Origin: Mycobacterium sp. MYCO198283
GTDB taxonomy: Bacteria > Actinomycetota > Actinomycetes > Mycobacteriales > Mycobacteriaceae
NCBI RefSeq assembly: GCF_021213805.1
Contig: NZ_JAJQJI010000003.1
Span: forward strand, 372,001-436,000
Length of the DNA stretch: 64,000 bases
Reading direction: 5' to 3'
Position 1 is the stretch's first letter; each line of letters begins with the position of its first letter. The translations under genes were made by a program, and so were the position numbers. Below, one piece after another: positions 18,852 to 27,575 of this stretch. The notes below the pieces were generated by a model, which did not search any database, was not told the origin of the DNA, and was given only the letters and a program-made list of their open reading frames with translations.

Positions 18852-19274
18852 GTGAGTGATGAGCAGCCCTCGGCGCCGAGCGGCGGCCGGGTTTTCGCCG
18901 ACGTGGCGGTGTACACGCTGGCCCGGCTCCTGCTGACCGTGGCGCTCGCGGCCGTCATCTACGGGGCCTTCCGGATCGCCGGCGTCGACGACTTCCCGGT
19001 CTACGTCGCGATCGCGTTCGCGATCGTGATCGGCCTGCCGCTGGGCATCTGGTTGTTCACCCCGCTGCGGCGCCGGGCGACCGCCAGTGTCGCGGCGATC
19101 GACGAGCGACGGCGGCGGGACCGCGCGGAGCTGGAGGCGCGGTTACGGGGCGAGCGAAGCGACGGGGGATTGACACCGGGCGAGCGGAGCGACGGGGGAT
19201 TGACACCGGGCGAGCGGAGCGACGGGGGATCGGGACCGGGCGAGCGAAGCGACGGGGGCAAGATCGACTCATGA
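18852..19274 (+). CDS. DUF4229 membrane protein with C-terminal repeat tail
   Basis: The first 90 residues hold two helices (VAVYTLARLLLTVALAAVIYGAF and FPVYVAIAFAIVIGLPLGIWLF) followed by a basic coiled segment RRRATASVAAIDERRRRDRAELEARL, as in actinobacterial DUF4229 proteins. The last 40 residues are four copies of a 10-residue unit GERSDGGLTP encoded by a 30-bp tandem repeat, which is not part of the family and appears added. GTG 18852; it overlaps the next gene by 4 bases. Confidence 0.8.
   Translation: MSDEQPSAPSGGRVFADVAVYTLARLLLTVALAAVIYGAFRIAGVDDFPVYVAIAFAIVIGLPLGIWLFTPLRRRATASVAAIDERRRRDRAELEARLRGERSDGGLTPGERSDGGLTPGERSDGGSGPGERSDGGKIDS
19148..19260 (+). repeat. 30-bp coding tandem repeat (four units)
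   Basis: Units begin at 19151, 19181, 19211 and 19241, with core CGAGCGAAGCGACGGGGG (A or G at the central position). The period is a multiple of three, so the frame is kept (GERSDGG + LTP). The last unit is incomplete. The core may be a dispersed mycobacterial repeat that landed in the gene end (inference). Confidence 0.9.
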
Positions 19275-19615
19275 CCGATGCTGCTGACCTGTACCGACGC
19301 TGGATCGACGAGTTGTGGGCGGGCGCTCCGGTGGCCCGCGAGCTGGTGTCCGACGACTTCGTCGGGCATTGGCCGCAGCGCGACGTGCGCGGCCCGGACG
19401 AGCTGGCCGACGTCGTCGCCGAGACGCATCGAATGCTCGCGGACCTGACGTTCACCGTCGTCGTCGGCCCGATCGTCGACGGCGATCTGCTCGCCGCCCG
19501 GTGGGAGGGCAGTGGCCGCACGCCGGAGGGCCCGATGGCGTTCACCGGCAACGACATCCTGCGGTTCGCCGACGGGCGGTTCGTCGAATACTGGACCGGG
19601 ACGTCGACTCAGTAA
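19271..19615 (+). CDS. SnoaL-like NTF2-fold protein
   Basis: A 114-residue single-domain protein with the pattern [12 protein letters not shown]...[11 protein letters not shown]...GPDELADVV and the closing strand [20 protein letters not shown]. This fits the SnoaL polyketide cyclase/ester cyclase family, a fold used for many small-molecule reactions. No substrate can be assigned. It starts at ATG 19271, coupled to the DUF4229 gene, and its 3' end overlaps the convergent menA end by 7 bases. Confidence 0.82.
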   Translation: MTDAADLYRRWIDELWAGAPVARELVSDDFVGHWPQRDVRGPDELADVVAETHRMLADLTFTVVVGPIVDGDLLAARWEGSGRTPEGPMAFTGNDILRFADGRFVEYWTGTSTQ

Positions 19616-20496
19616 CGGACCGCGGCCAGCGCCACCGCGACCGCCGTCGCCCACACCAGGAGCGTCAGGCCGCTGTCGCGGAGCACCGGGATCAGCGCGG
19701 CCCCGGCGGCCCCCGATCGCACCGGCCGCACCGCCCGCAGCGCCAGCGGGGTCGCGCCGAATCCGACCAGGCACCACGGCGTCGCCACCACCGCGAGCGC
19801 GACCGTGATGACCGCGGTGTCGATGAACAGCGATTGGTGGAAGGTGCGGGTTTTCGCGTCGCCCATCCGGACCGCGAGCGTCCGCTTGCCGGTCTGCGCG
19901 TCGGTGGGGATGTCGCGCAGGTTGTTGGCCACCAGGACGGCCGACGACAGCGCGCCCGCACCGGCCGCCAGCAGCAGGCCCACGCCGTCGACGCGCAGCG
20001 CCTGCACGTATTGCGTGCCGAGCACCGCGACGAGCCCGAAGAACACGAACACCGCGATCTCGCCGAAGCCGGCATAGCCGTAGGGGCGGGAGCCGCCGGT
20101 GTAGAGCCAGGCGCCGGCGATGCAGGCCGCGCCGATCGCCAGTAGCCACGGCCGGCTCGCGAGTGCCAGCACGACGCCGGCGGCGGCCGCGACCGCGAGG
20201 GCGACGACGGCCGCGGTGAGCACGGCGCGCGGTGCGGCGAGGCGCTGGCCGACCAGCCGCACGGGCCCGCTGCGGACCTCGTCGGTGCCGCGGATGCCGT
20301 CGGAGTAGTCGTTGGCGTAGTTCACCCCGACGATCAGGGCGACCGAGACGACCAGCGCCAGCAGCGCCTTCCACCACACGACCGCCTCGAGCCACGCCGC
20401 CGCGCCGGTGCCCGCGATGACCGGGGCGACGGCGTTGGGCAGTGTCCGGGGCCGTGCCCCCTCGACCCATTGCGCCAGGCTTGCCACGGGCGTCAT
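19609..20496 (-). CDS. menA: 1,4-dihydroxy-2-naphthoate polyprenyltransferase
   Basis: A 295-residue UbiA-family membrane enzyme that attaches the isoprenoid tail to DHNA in menaquinone synthesis. The two aspartate-rich prenyl diphosphate motifs are [12 protein letters not shown] (Asn62, Asp63, Asp66) and [20 protein letters not shown]. About eight helices follow the UbiA pattern. ATG 20496 yields the typical [20 protein letters not shown] start. The prenyl donor is probably made by the grcC1 product in this window. The gene is divergent from mtnP with only 6 bases between start codons. Confidence 0.95.
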   Translation of the reverse strand: MTPVASLAQWVEGARPRTLPNAVAPVIAGTGAAAWLEAVVWWKALLALVVSVALIVGVNYANDYSDGIRGTDEVRSGPVRLVGQRLAAPRAVLTAAVVALAVAAAAGVVLALASRPWLLAIGAACIAGAWLYTGGSRPYGYAGFGEIAVFVFFGLVAVLGTQYVQALRVDGVGLLLAAGAGALSSAVLVANNLRDIPTDAQTGKRTLAVRMGDAKTRTFHQSLFIDTAVITVALAVVATPWCLVGFGATPLALRAVRPVRSGAAGAALIPVLRDSGLTLLVWATAVAVALAAVRY

Positions 20497-20502
20497 CGTC
20501 GC

Positions 20503-21297
20503 ATGACCCACAATGGCGTGATGCTCGGAGTCATCGGCGGTAGCGGGTTCTACTCGTTCTTCGGCCCCGACGCGCGCAGCGTCGACGTCGACACCCCCTA
20601 CGGGGCGCCGAGCGCGTCGATCACGGTCGGCAGCGTCGGCCGTCACGAGGTCGCCTTCTTGCCGCGCCACGGCGTGCGCCACGAGTTCTCGCCGCACACG
20701 GTGCCCTACCGCGCGAACATGTGGGCGCTGCGGTCGCTGGGCGTGCGGCGGATCTTCGGGCCGTGCGCGGTGGGCAGCCTCACGCCGGAGCTGGGGCCGG
20801 GTGCGACCGTGGTGCCCGACCAGCTCGTGGACCGCACATCCGGCCGCGCCGCAACGTATTTCGATTCCGGCGGCATCCACGTCAGCTTCGCCGACCCCTA
20901 CTGTCCGCAGCTGCGCGCCGCGGTGTGCGCGCTGCCCGACGTGGTCGACGGCGGCACGATGGTGGTCGTCGAGGGTCCGCGGTTCTCCACCCGCGCCGAG
21001 AGCCAGTGGTTCGCGCGACAGGGCTTCACGCTGGTCAACATGACCGGCTATCCGGAGGCGGTGCTCGCCCGCGAACTGGAGATCTGTTACGCCGCGATCG
21101 CGTTGGTCACCGACCTCGATGCGGGCATCGAGACGGGCGCGGGGGTGCGGGCGGTCGACGTCTTCGCCGAATTCGAGCGGAACCTGCCGGGCTTCAAGCA
21201 GCGGGTGCAGCAGGCCATCGATCGCGTCGCCGACGAGCGCAGCTGTGACCACTGCTCGCCGCACGCCGGGGTGACGTTGCCGTTCGAGCTGCCGTGA
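20503..21297 (+). CDS. mtnP: S-methyl-5'-thioadenosine phosphorylase
   Basis: A 264-residue purine nucleoside phosphorylase of the MTAP type (Rv0535 'pnp'). It has [14 protein letters not shown], the phosphate-binding [42 protein letters not shown] and [26 protein letters not shown]. It cleaves methylthioadenosine to adenine and methylthioribose-1-phosphate for salvage. ATG 20503 keeps the short MTHNGV leader; ATG 20521 is the alternative. The next gene overlaps by 4 bases. Confidence 0.93.
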   Translation: MTHNGVMLGVIGGSGFYSFFGPDARSVDVDTPYGAPSASITVGSVGRHEVAFLPRHGVRHEFSPHTVPYRANMWALRSLGVRRIFGPCAVGSLTPELGPGATVVPDQLVDRTSGRAATYFDSGGIHVSFADPYCPQLRAAVCALPDVVDGGTMVVVEGPRFSTRAESQWFARQGFTLVNMTGYPEAVLARELEICYAAIALVTDLDAGIETGAGVRAVDVFAEFERNLPGFKQRVQQAIDRVADERSCDHCSPHAGVTLPFELP

Positions 21298-22328
21298 GGG
21301 TGCTGCTCACCGGCGCGGCCGGGTTCATCGGCGGCCGGATCGCCGCGCTGCTGCGCGACGCGGGGCACGAGGTCGTCGGCGTCGACGTGCTGCTGCCCGC
21401 CGCGCACGGTCCCGCCGCGCAGCTGCCGGCCGGGGTGGTGCGTGCCGACGTCCGCGACGCCGAGGCGCTGGCACCGCTGCTGGCCGGCGTCGACGTGGTC
21501 TGCCACCAGGCGGCGATGGTCGGCGCCGGGGTCGACGCCGCCGATGCGCCGGCCTACGGCAGCCACAACGACTACGCGACGACGGTGCTGCTGGCGGCCA
21601 TGTACGCCGCGGGCGTGCGGCGGCTGGTGCTGGCGTCGTCGATGGTGGTCTACGGGCAGGGCCGGTTCCGCTGCCCGGCGCACGGCGAGGTGGACCCGCT
21701 GCCGCGGCGGCGGGCGGACCTCGACGCCGGCGTGTTCGAGCACCGCTGTCCGGTCGGGGGCGAGGAGCTCGACTGGGCGCTGGTCGACGAGAACGCGCCG
21801 CTGCGGCCGCGCAGCCTGTACGCCGCGAGCAAGACCGCGCAGGAGCACTACGCGCTGGCGTGGGCCGACGCGGTGCCCGGCTCGTCGGTGGTCGCGCTGC
21901 GCTACCACAACGTCTACGGGCCGGGCATGCCGCGCGACACCCCGTACTCCGGGGTGGCGGCGATCTTCCGGTCGGCGCTGGAGCGGGGCGAGCCGCCCAA
22001 GGTGTTCGAGGACGGCGGGCAGATGCGCGACTTCGTGCACGTCGACGATGTCGCGGCGGCCAACCTGGCGGCGATCGACGCGCGGCCGGACGGCTTCCTG
22101 GCGGCGAATGTGTGCTCGGGACAACCGGTGTCGATCGCCGACGTGGCGCGGCGGCTGTGCGAGGCGCACGGGGACTTCACCCCGCAGGTCACCGGCGCGT
22201 ATCGCAGCGGCGACGTGCGCCACATCGTGGCCGATCCGGCGCGGGCCCGCGAGACGCTCGGGTTCGTCGCCCGCATCATGCCCGCACAGGGCTTGCGCGA
22301 GTTCGCGACCGCCCCGCTGCGCGCCTGA
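21294..22328 (+). CDS. NAD-dependent epimerase/dehydratase (GalE-like)
   Basis: A 344-residue extended short-chain dehydrogenase. It starts [15 protein letters not shown] (NAD-binding GxxGxxG), has [11 protein letters not shown] and the catalytic Tyr-x3-Lys in [17 protein letters not shown], and [18 protein letters not shown] near the C-terminus. It probably acts on a nucleotide sugar; in M. tuberculosis this position is galE3 (Rv0536). An insert with [12 protein letters not shown] is unusual compared with ordinary GalE. GTG 21294 overlaps mtnP. Confidence 0.86.
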   Translation: MRVLLTGAAGFIGGRIAALLRDAGHEVVGVDVLLPAAHGPAAQLPAGVVRADVRDAEALAPLLAGVDVVCHQAAMVGAGVDAADAPAYGSHNDYATTVLLAAMYAAGVRRLVLASSMVVYGQGRFRCPAHGEVDPLPRRRADLDAGVFEHRCPVGGEELDWALVDENAPLRPRSLYAASKTAQEHYALAWADAVPGSSVVALRYHNVYGPGMPRDTPYSGVAAIFRSALERGEPPKVFEDGGQMRDFVHVDDVAAANLAAIDARPDGFLAANVCSGQPVSIADVARRLCEAHGDFTPQVTGAYRSGDVRHIVADPARARETLGFVARIMPAQGLREFATAPLRA

Positions 22329-22332
22329 CCTT

Positions 22333-22400
22333 CCGCGCGAACGTGGATTACCCGTCGCGACACGCCGTGGCGATACGGCGGGTAATCAACGTTCGCGCGG
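22333..22400. terminator. Large bidirectional hairpin between convergent genes
   Basis: Arms 22333-22354 and 22379-22400 are 22 bases each with one mismatch, around a 24-base loop. It lies between the convergent epimerase and transporter genes and probably terminates both. There is no U-tract, as is usual in mycobacteria. Confidence 0.7.
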
Positions 22401-22408
22401 GTGGGGGG

Positions 22409-24469
22409 CTACGAGGCAGGCGCCGAGGCCAGCTCCGGCTCGCGGTCGTCGGACCAGTCGCGCTGCATCAGCACCCGGTGCGCGATGCGTTCCAGGGCCG
22501 CCTCGACCTGCACGCGGTCGGGCCGGCCGTCGAACGCCGGTGACGCGCTGAGCTTCTCGACGATCCAGCTGACGATCTGGCTCGACAGGAATTCGACCTG
22601 CCGCGCGCCGGCTCCGGTCAGCCACAGCTGGTCGCCGGTGCGCAGCGCGTAGCCGTCGTCGACGAGCCGGCAAAACGTCGGCTCCAGCACCTCGACGGGT
22701 ATCCGCAGCCGTTCGGCGATGTCGGACAGCCGTGCGGTGCCGATGGCCTGGGCGTAGCGGTAGATCTGCAGCACGCCCCACAGTCCCGCGACGTCGAGCT
22801 CGCATCCGGGCCGGCCGATCAGCGACCGCAGCCGCACGCCCGGCGCACCGCGCAGCATCCGGCCGATCGCCATCTCTAGCATCTTCTCGGGCCGCTCGTT
22901 GCTGGGCATGGCAAAGCCTTCGCCGAGGTCCAGCACGTTCGCGGGCTCGGCGTCGCGCAGCGGCACCTCCTTGAGCAGCAGGGCCAGCACGAACCCGACG
23001 ACGGCGACGGGCACGGCGTAGAAGAACACCAGGCCCAGCGAGTCGGCGTAGGCCCCGATGATGGGTGCGGCCTGGGCGGCGGGCAGCTGGTGCAGCGCGT
23101 CGGGTGACTGCGCGGCCACCGGCGGCGCCTGAGCGGCGATGAGCGCCGGGCCGATGCGGTCGGCGAGGAAGTTCGCGAACAGCGAGCCGAAGATCGCCGC
23201 GCCGAACGAGCTGCCGATGGTGCGGAAGAACGTCACGCCCGAGGTGGCGACGCCGAGGTCGGCGAACGCTGAGGTGTTCTGGACGATCAGCACCAGCACC
23301 TGCATGCACAGGCCGATGCCGGTGCCGAGGATGAACAGGTAGAGCGACTGCCGCCACACCGGCATCCCGGCGTCCATGGTGGACATCAGGAAGAACGCGA
23401 CGCTCATGATCGCGGTGCCGACGATGGGGAAGATCTTGTAGCGGCCGGTGCGGCTGACGATGATGCCGCTGGTCATCGACGTCGTCAGCAGTCCAGCGAC
23501 CATGGGCAGGGTGCGCAGCCCGGACTCGGTGGCCGAGACGCCGTCGACGAACTGCATGAAGGTCGGCAGGAATGTCAGCGCGCCGAGCATCGCGAACCCG
23601 ACGACGAAGCTCAGCGCGCAGCTGACCGCGAAGACGGGGTTTCTGAACAGCCGCGTCGGCAGGATCGGCTCGGCGGCGCGGGCTTCCACCCAGACGAACA
23701 CCACAAGCGCGATCGCCGACCCGACGAACAGGCCGATGATGGTCGGCGAGCCCCACGGATATTCACTGCCGCCCCAGCTGGTGGCGAGCGTGAGGCCGCC
23801 GGCGCCGAGGCCGACGAACAGGATGCCGAGGTAGTCGATGGCGGGTCGGCCGGTGCGCCCGAGGGCGGGGATCGCCACGGCGGCGACGATGAAGACGACG
23901 ACGGCGACCGGCACGTTGATCCAGAACGCCCACCGCCAGCTGAGGTGGTCGACGAAGAAGCCGCCGAGCAGCGGGCCGATGACGGTGGTGACCCCGAAGA
24001 CGGCGCCGAGCGCGCCCTGGTAGCGGCCGCGGTCGCGCAGCGGGATCACCTCGCCGATGACGGCGGTCGCGGTGACCATGATGGCGCCGCCGCCGATGCC
24101 CTGCAGCGCGCGCGACCCGACGAGCGCCGCCATCGAGTCGGAGATGCCGCACAGCACCGAGCCGAGGAAGAAGAAGACGATCGCGGCCTGGAAGACCCGC
24201 TTGCGGCCGAACAGGTCGCCGAGCTTGCCGACGATCGCGGTGACGATGGTCGAGGCGAGTAGGTAGCTGGTGACCACCCACGACTGGTGGCCGGCGCCGC
24301 CGAGGTCGGCGACGACGCTGGGCAGTGCGGTGGCGACGATGGTCTGGTCGAGCGCGGCGAGCAGCATGCCGAGCACCACCGCGAGGAAGACCAGGTTGCG
24401 GCGCTGGGGACTGATGAGCGCGCTCGGGGATTCCGGGTCGGCGACGGTGGTCTTCGGTGGCGAAGTCAT
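22409..24469 (-). CDS. DHA2-family (14-TM) drug transporter with C-terminal winged-helix-like domain
   Basis: The 686-residue MFS protein has about 14 helices, the motif A loop GKLGDLFGRKRVFQ, the motif C-like GPLLGGFFVDHLSWRWAFWINVPV, and LDQTIVATALPSV in helix 1 (acidic residue typical of DHA2 multidrug/H+ antiporters). After the last helix, about 150 cytoplasmic residues follow with LSDIAERLRIPVEVLEPTFCRLVDDGYALRTGDQLWLTGAGARQV, which looks like a MarR-type winged helix. Size and layout match Rv1877 of M. tuberculosis from memory. ATG 24469. Confidence 0.9.
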   Translation of the reverse strand: MTSPPKTTVADPESPSALISPQRRNLVFLAVVLGMLLAALDQTIVATALPSVVADLGGAGHQSWVVTSYLLASTIVTAIVGKLGDLFGRKRVFQAAIVFFFLGSVLCGISDSMAALVGSRALQGIGGGAIMVTATAVIGEVIPLRDRGRYQGALGAVFGVTTVIGPLLGGFFVDHLSWRWAFWINVPVAVVVFIVAAVAIPALGRTGRPAIDYLGILFVGLGAGGLTLATSWGGSEYPWGSPTIIGLFVGSAIALVVFVWVEARAAEPILPTRLFRNPVFAVSCALSFVVGFAMLGALTFLPTFMQFVDGVSATESGLRTLPMVAGLLTTSMTSGIIVSRTGRYKIFPIVGTAIMSVAFFLMSTMDAGMPVWRQSLYLFILGTGIGLCMQVLVLIVQNTSAFADLGVATSGVTFFRTIGSSFGAAIFGSLFANFLADRIGPALIAAQAPPVAAQSPDALHQLPAAQAAPIIGAYADSLGLVFFYAVPVAVVGFVLALLLKEVPLRDAEPANVLDLGEGFAMPSNERPEKMLEMAIGRMLRGAPGVRLRSLIGRPGCELDVAGLWGVLQIYRYAQAIGTARLSDIAERLRIPVEVLEPTFCRLVDDGYALRTGDQLWLTGAGARQVEFLSSQIVSWIVEKLSASPAFDGRPDRVQVEAALERIAHRVLMQRDWSDDREPELASAPAS

Positions 24470-24485
24470 TAGCTGTCCTTACTAT

Positions 24486-24508
24486 GGGCGTCACCGATGG
24501 TAGCGCCC
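24486..24508. terminator. Weak hairpin after the histidine kinase gene
   Basis: GGGCG (24486-24490) pairs with CGCCC (24504-24508), extended by wobble and A-T pairs outside. It lies in the 49-base gap between the kinase stop and the transporter start. It could attenuate read-through; the stem is short. Confidence 0.3.
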
Positions 24509-24518
24509 GTCAGGCCCG

Positions 24519-25454
24519 TCATTCTCCCGCCAGCGGCAGCCGAACCTCGAACCGCGCACCGGTGCCCAGGTTGTGCGCCGACAGTGTTCCCCGATGCGCC
24601 TGCACCAATCCCGCCGCGATCGCCAGCCCCAGACCCGAGCCGCTGGGCAGCGACGCGTCGGTACGCGGCACCCGGCCGTTGCTGCCGCGGTAGGCCACGT
24701 CGAACAGCCGCGGCAGGTCGGCCTCGTCGATCCCGACGCCGGTGTCGTCCACCCGCGCCCAGGCGCCGCGCTCGTCGGCGCCGATCGCCAGCTGCACCCG
24801 CCCGCCCGCCGGGGTGTGGGCGATCGCGTTGTTGACCAGGTTCGACAGCACCCGCACCAGCGCGCGGGCGTTGCCCAGCACCCGCACCGGCGCTTCCGGC
24901 AGCGTCGTGCGCAGGTCGACGCCCGACCGTTCGGCGGCGATGCGGTGGGCGGCCACCACGTCGTCGGCCACCTCGTCGAGCGCCACCGGGTCGAAGGTCG
25001 GCGCGACGGCGCCGGCGTTGATCTTGCTCATCTCGAACAGGTCGTCGACCATGCCCGCCAGCCGGATCGACTCCTGCTCGATGTGACGGGCGTGACCCAC
25101 CACCTCGCCGTCGGCGACCAGCCCGTCGGCGATCGCCTCCGACACCGCCCGGATGCCGGCCAGCGGGCTGCGCAGGTCGTGGCTGACGAACGCCACGAGC
25201 TGGCGCCGCGATTGCTCGGCCGCCCGCTCGGCGTCGCGGACCTGCTGCTCACGCTGCGTGCGGCGGTCCTGGGACCGGCCGAGCACCACCGCGGCCGGGA
25301 GCGTCAGCGCCGACACGACCAGCGAGACGACGACCGTCTCACCGAAGGTCTGCAGGTGCAACACCGCGCCCGCGGCCAGCGTCGCGACCGCCGGGACGAG
25401 GACCAGCGCCACCACGGCCGCGGTGAGCGACCGGCGCCGGTCAGCCGGCGGCAT
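24519..25454 (-). CDS. Sensor histidine kinase
   Basis: A 311-residue kinase with two N-terminal helices (about 10-34 and 40-58) and almost no extracytoplasmic sensor domain, so it may sense within the membrane. The H-box is FVSHDLRSPLAGIRAVSE with His92. The N-box (LSNLVNNAIAHTPAGG), G1 (VDDTGVGIDEADLPRLFD) and G2 (SGSGLGLAIAAGLVQAHRG) are intact. Its start overlaps the response regulator end by 14 bases, so the pair is coupled. Signal unknown. Confidence 0.93.
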   Translation of the reverse strand: MPPADRRRSLTAAVVALVLVPAVATLAAGAVLHLQTFGETVVVSLVVSALTLPAAVVLGRSQDRRTQREQQVRDAERAAEQSRRQLVAFVSHDLRSPLAGIRAVSEAIADGLVADGEVVGHARHIEQESIRLAGMVDDLFEMSKINAGAVAPTFDPVALDEVADDVVAAHRIAAERSGVDLRTTLPEAPVRVLGNARALVRVLSNLVNNAIAHTPAGGRVQLAIGADERGAWARVDDTGVGIDEADLPRLFDVAYRGSNGRVPRTDASLPSGSGLGLAIAAGLVQAHRGTLSAHNLGTGARFEVRLPLAGE

Positions 25455-26190
25455 CGTGGATCAGTTGCTCCTCGCGCACGCCGGTCCACAGGTAGCCGCG
25501 GCCCCACACGGTCTGCAGCCGATGGTGGTCGCCGAGCTTGGCTCGCAGCCGCTTGACGTGCACCGTCACCGTCGACAGGTCGCCGAAGTCCCAGCGCCAC
25601 ACCTTCGACAGCAGCTCCTCGCGGGTGAAGACCGTGTCGGGGTGGGTGAGGAAGAACAGCAGCAGGTCGAATTCCCGATTCGTCAGGGACACCGGATGGC
25701 CGTCGACGCTGACCGACCGCGAGCCCGTCGACACCACCAGGTTGCCGGTGCGGATCTCCAGCGGCAGCGTGCGCGACGACGGCGCCCGCCGCAACACCGA
25801 CCGCACCCGCAGCGCGAGCTCGCGCGGGCTGAACGGCTTCGTGACGTAGTCGTCGGCGCCCGCCTCCAGGCCCGCGATCCGGTCGTCCTCCTCGCCGAGC
25901 GCGGTCAGCAGGATCACCGGGATCGAGTAGTCGCTGCCGTGGCGCAGGCTGCGGCACAGCGTCAGCCCGTCGGGGCCGGGCATCATCACGTCGAGCACCG
26001 CGACGTCGATCGGCTCGCTGGAGAGCACCTGCAGGGCCTGGTGGCCATCGTCGGCGACTGTGACGCTCAGCCCCTCGCGTTCGAGGTAGCGGCGCACCAC
26101 GTCGCTGACGACGGTGTCGTCGTCGGCGATCAGGACGCGCCCGGTGACGGGCTTCGACACGGCAGGCGCAGGGCGTCGTAAGAGGCTCAC
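25441..26190 (-). CDS. OmpR/PhoB-family response regulator
   Basis: A 249-residue regulator. The receiver domain has the acidic pair ADDD near residue 22, phospho-acceptor Asp67 in AVLDVMMPGPDG and lysine in DDYVTKPFSPRELALRV. The C-terminal winged helix contains LTNREFDLLLFFLTHPDTVFTREELLSKVW and VTVHVKRLRAKLGD. The N-terminal 15 residues before VLIADDD are extra, so ATG or GTG codons within them could be the true start. It is transcribed before its kinase and the drug transporter, which may be its target (inference). Confidence 0.93.
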   Translation of the reverse strand: MSLLRRPAPAVSKPVTGRVLIADDDTVVSDVVRRYLEREGLSVTVADDGHQALQVLSSEPIDVAVLDVMMPGPDGLTLCRSLRHGSDYSIPVILLTALGEEDDRIAGLEAGADDYVTKPFSPRELALRVRSVLRRAPSSRTLPLEIRTGNLVVSTGSRSVSVDGHPVSLTNREFDLLLFFLTHPDTVFTREELLSKVWRWDFGDLSTVTVHVKRLRAKLGDHHRLQTVWGRGYLWTGVREEQLIHDAAG

Positions 26191-26240
26191 GTCACCTATT
26201 CGTCACTGCGGCCCGTTCGGTTCGGTGTGATCGGGATAAC

Positions 26241-26246
26241 TAATCT
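26241..26246 (+). promoter_or_regulatory. -10 element for the glycosyltransferase operon
   Basis: TAATCT (TAnnnT) ends 7 bases before ATG 26254, predicting a leaderless transcript that continues through the glycosyltransferase/methyltransferase/molybdopterin genes. Confidence 0.45.
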
Positions 26247-26253
26247 GGCGGCC

Positions 26254-26910
26254 ATGCCGCAGGATGCCGTGACGGTCGTACTGCCGTGCCTGAACGAAGC
26301 GGCATCGCTGCCCGGAGTGCTCGCCGCCCTCCCCGCCGGCTACACCGCGCTGGTGGTCGACAACAACAGCACCGACGGCACCGCCGAGGTGGCCCGCGCG
26401 CACGGCGCCCGCGTCGTCACCGAGACACAGCCGGGCTACGGCGCGGCGGTGCACGCCGGGATCGTCGCCGCGGCGACGCCGATCGTCGCGGTGCTCGACG
26501 GCGACGGGTCGCTCGATCCCCGCGAGCTGCCCGCGCTGGTCGCCGAGCTCGACCGCGGCGCCGACCTGGTGACCGGCCGGCGACGGAAGCGACCGGAGCT
26601 GCGCTGGCCGTGGCACGCCCGGCTGGGCACCGCGGCCGTCGCGTGGCGGTTGCGGACGCGCCACGGGTTGCCGGTGCACGACATCGCACCGATGCGGGTG
26701 TGCCGCCGCGACGCGTTGCTGGCGCTCGGTGTGCAGGACCGCCGCTCCGGGTATCCGGTAGAACTGCTGGTGCGGGCGGCCGCGGCGAACTGGCGGGTCG
26801 TGGAACGCGACGTCGGTTACGGGCCGCGGACGGGGGGACGATCCAAGGTGAGCGGTTCGCTGCGCGGAAGTGCCACCGCGGCGCTCGACTTCTGGCGGCG
26901 GATCTCGTGA
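26254..26910 (+). CDS. Family 2 glycosyltransferase (polyprenyl-phosphate type)
   Basis: A 218-residue GT-A glycosyltransferase starting VTVVLPCLNEAASLPGVLAALP, with VVDNNSTDGTAEVAR and the metal-binding VLDGDGSLDP. There is no membrane helix. Similar to dolichyl-phosphate-glucose/mannose synthases (Rv0539). A conserved tail GYPVELLVRAAAANWRVVERDVGYGPRTGGRSKVSG matches the acceptor side of that group. ATG 26254 is chosen from the -10 position. The next gene overlaps by 4 bases. Confidence 0.88.
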   Translation: MPQDAVTVVLPCLNEAASLPGVLAALPAGYTALVVDNNSTDGTAEVARAHGARVVTETQPGYGAAVHAGIVAAATPIVAVLDGDGSLDPRELPALVAELDRGADLVTGRRRKRPELRWPWHARLGTAAVAWRLRTRHGLPVHDIAPMRVCRRDALLALGVQDRRSGYPVELLVRAAAANWRVVERDVGYGPRTGGRSKVSGSLRGSATAALDFWRRIS

Positions 26911-27575
26911 AGTTGCCGGTGACGGCGCTGGTGGTGGCGAAGGCCCCCGTGCCGGGGCTCGCGAAGACGCGGCTGGCGGCCGCCGTCGGCGATGTGCGGG
27001 CCGCCGACCTGGCCGCCGCCGCGCTGCTGGACTCCCTGGCGGCGGTGGCCGCGGCGCCGTTCGCCCACCGCGTCGTCGCCATGACCGGCGAGCTGGCCGC
27101 CGCCTGCCGGGCCGCCGACATCCGCCGCGAGCTGGCGGCGTTCACGGTGCTGCCGCAGCGCGGCGACGGCTTCGCCGACCGGTTGGCCAACGCCCACCTC
27201 GACACGGCCGCGGCGGTCGGCGACGCGCCGATCCTGCAGATCGGCATGGACACCCCGCAGGTCACCGCCGAATTGCTCGACGGCTGCGCGCGGGTGCTGC
27301 TCGACGCGCCCGCGGTGCTCGGCATGGCCGACGACGGCGGCTGGTGGGTGCTCGGCGTGCAGCACGGCGCCGACGCCGAGGTGGTGCGCGACGTGCCGAT
27401 GTCGCGCGCCGACACCGGGCGGCTGACGCGGGAGGCGCTCGCCGGGCGCGGGATCGAGCCGGTGCTGGTGGAGCAGCTGCGCGACCTGGACACCATCGAC
27501 GACCTCCCGGCGGTGCGGCGGGCGTGCCGGCCCGGCAGCTGGTTCGCCCGCGCGACCGACGCCGTGGAGGTGTGA
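26907..27575 (+). CDS. TIGR04282-type glycosyltransferase/nucleotidyltransferase-like protein
   Basis: The 222-residue GT-A fold protein begins TALVVAKAPVPGLAKTRLAAAVG, the marker of the TIGR04282 family (DUF2064). It has LQIGMDTPQVTAELL and a DDGGWWVLGV segment. These proteins usually sit next to a family 2 glycosyltransferase, as here (Rv0540). Reaction is unknown, probably transfer of a nucleotide-activated sugar. GTG 26907 overlaps the upstream stop. Confidence 0.85.
   Translation: MKLPVTALVVAKAPVPGLAKTRLAAAVGDVRAADLAAAALLDSLAAVAAAPFAHRVVAMTGELAAACRAADIRRELAAFTVLPQRGDGFADRLANAHLDTAAAVGDAPILQIGMDTPQVTAELLDGCARVLLDAPAVLGMADDGGWWVLGVQHGADAEVVRDVPMSRADTGRLTREALAGRGIEPVLVEQLRDLDTIDDLPAVRRACRPGSWFARATDAVEV

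Noticed and set aside
19148..19260. Possible CRISPR-like array
   Set aside because: Units are directly adjacent without unique spacers, keep a reading frame, and no cas gene is near.
24507..26181. Plus-strand reading frames across the two-component system genes
   Set aside because: They are antisense to an intact kinase and response regulator and show no domain.
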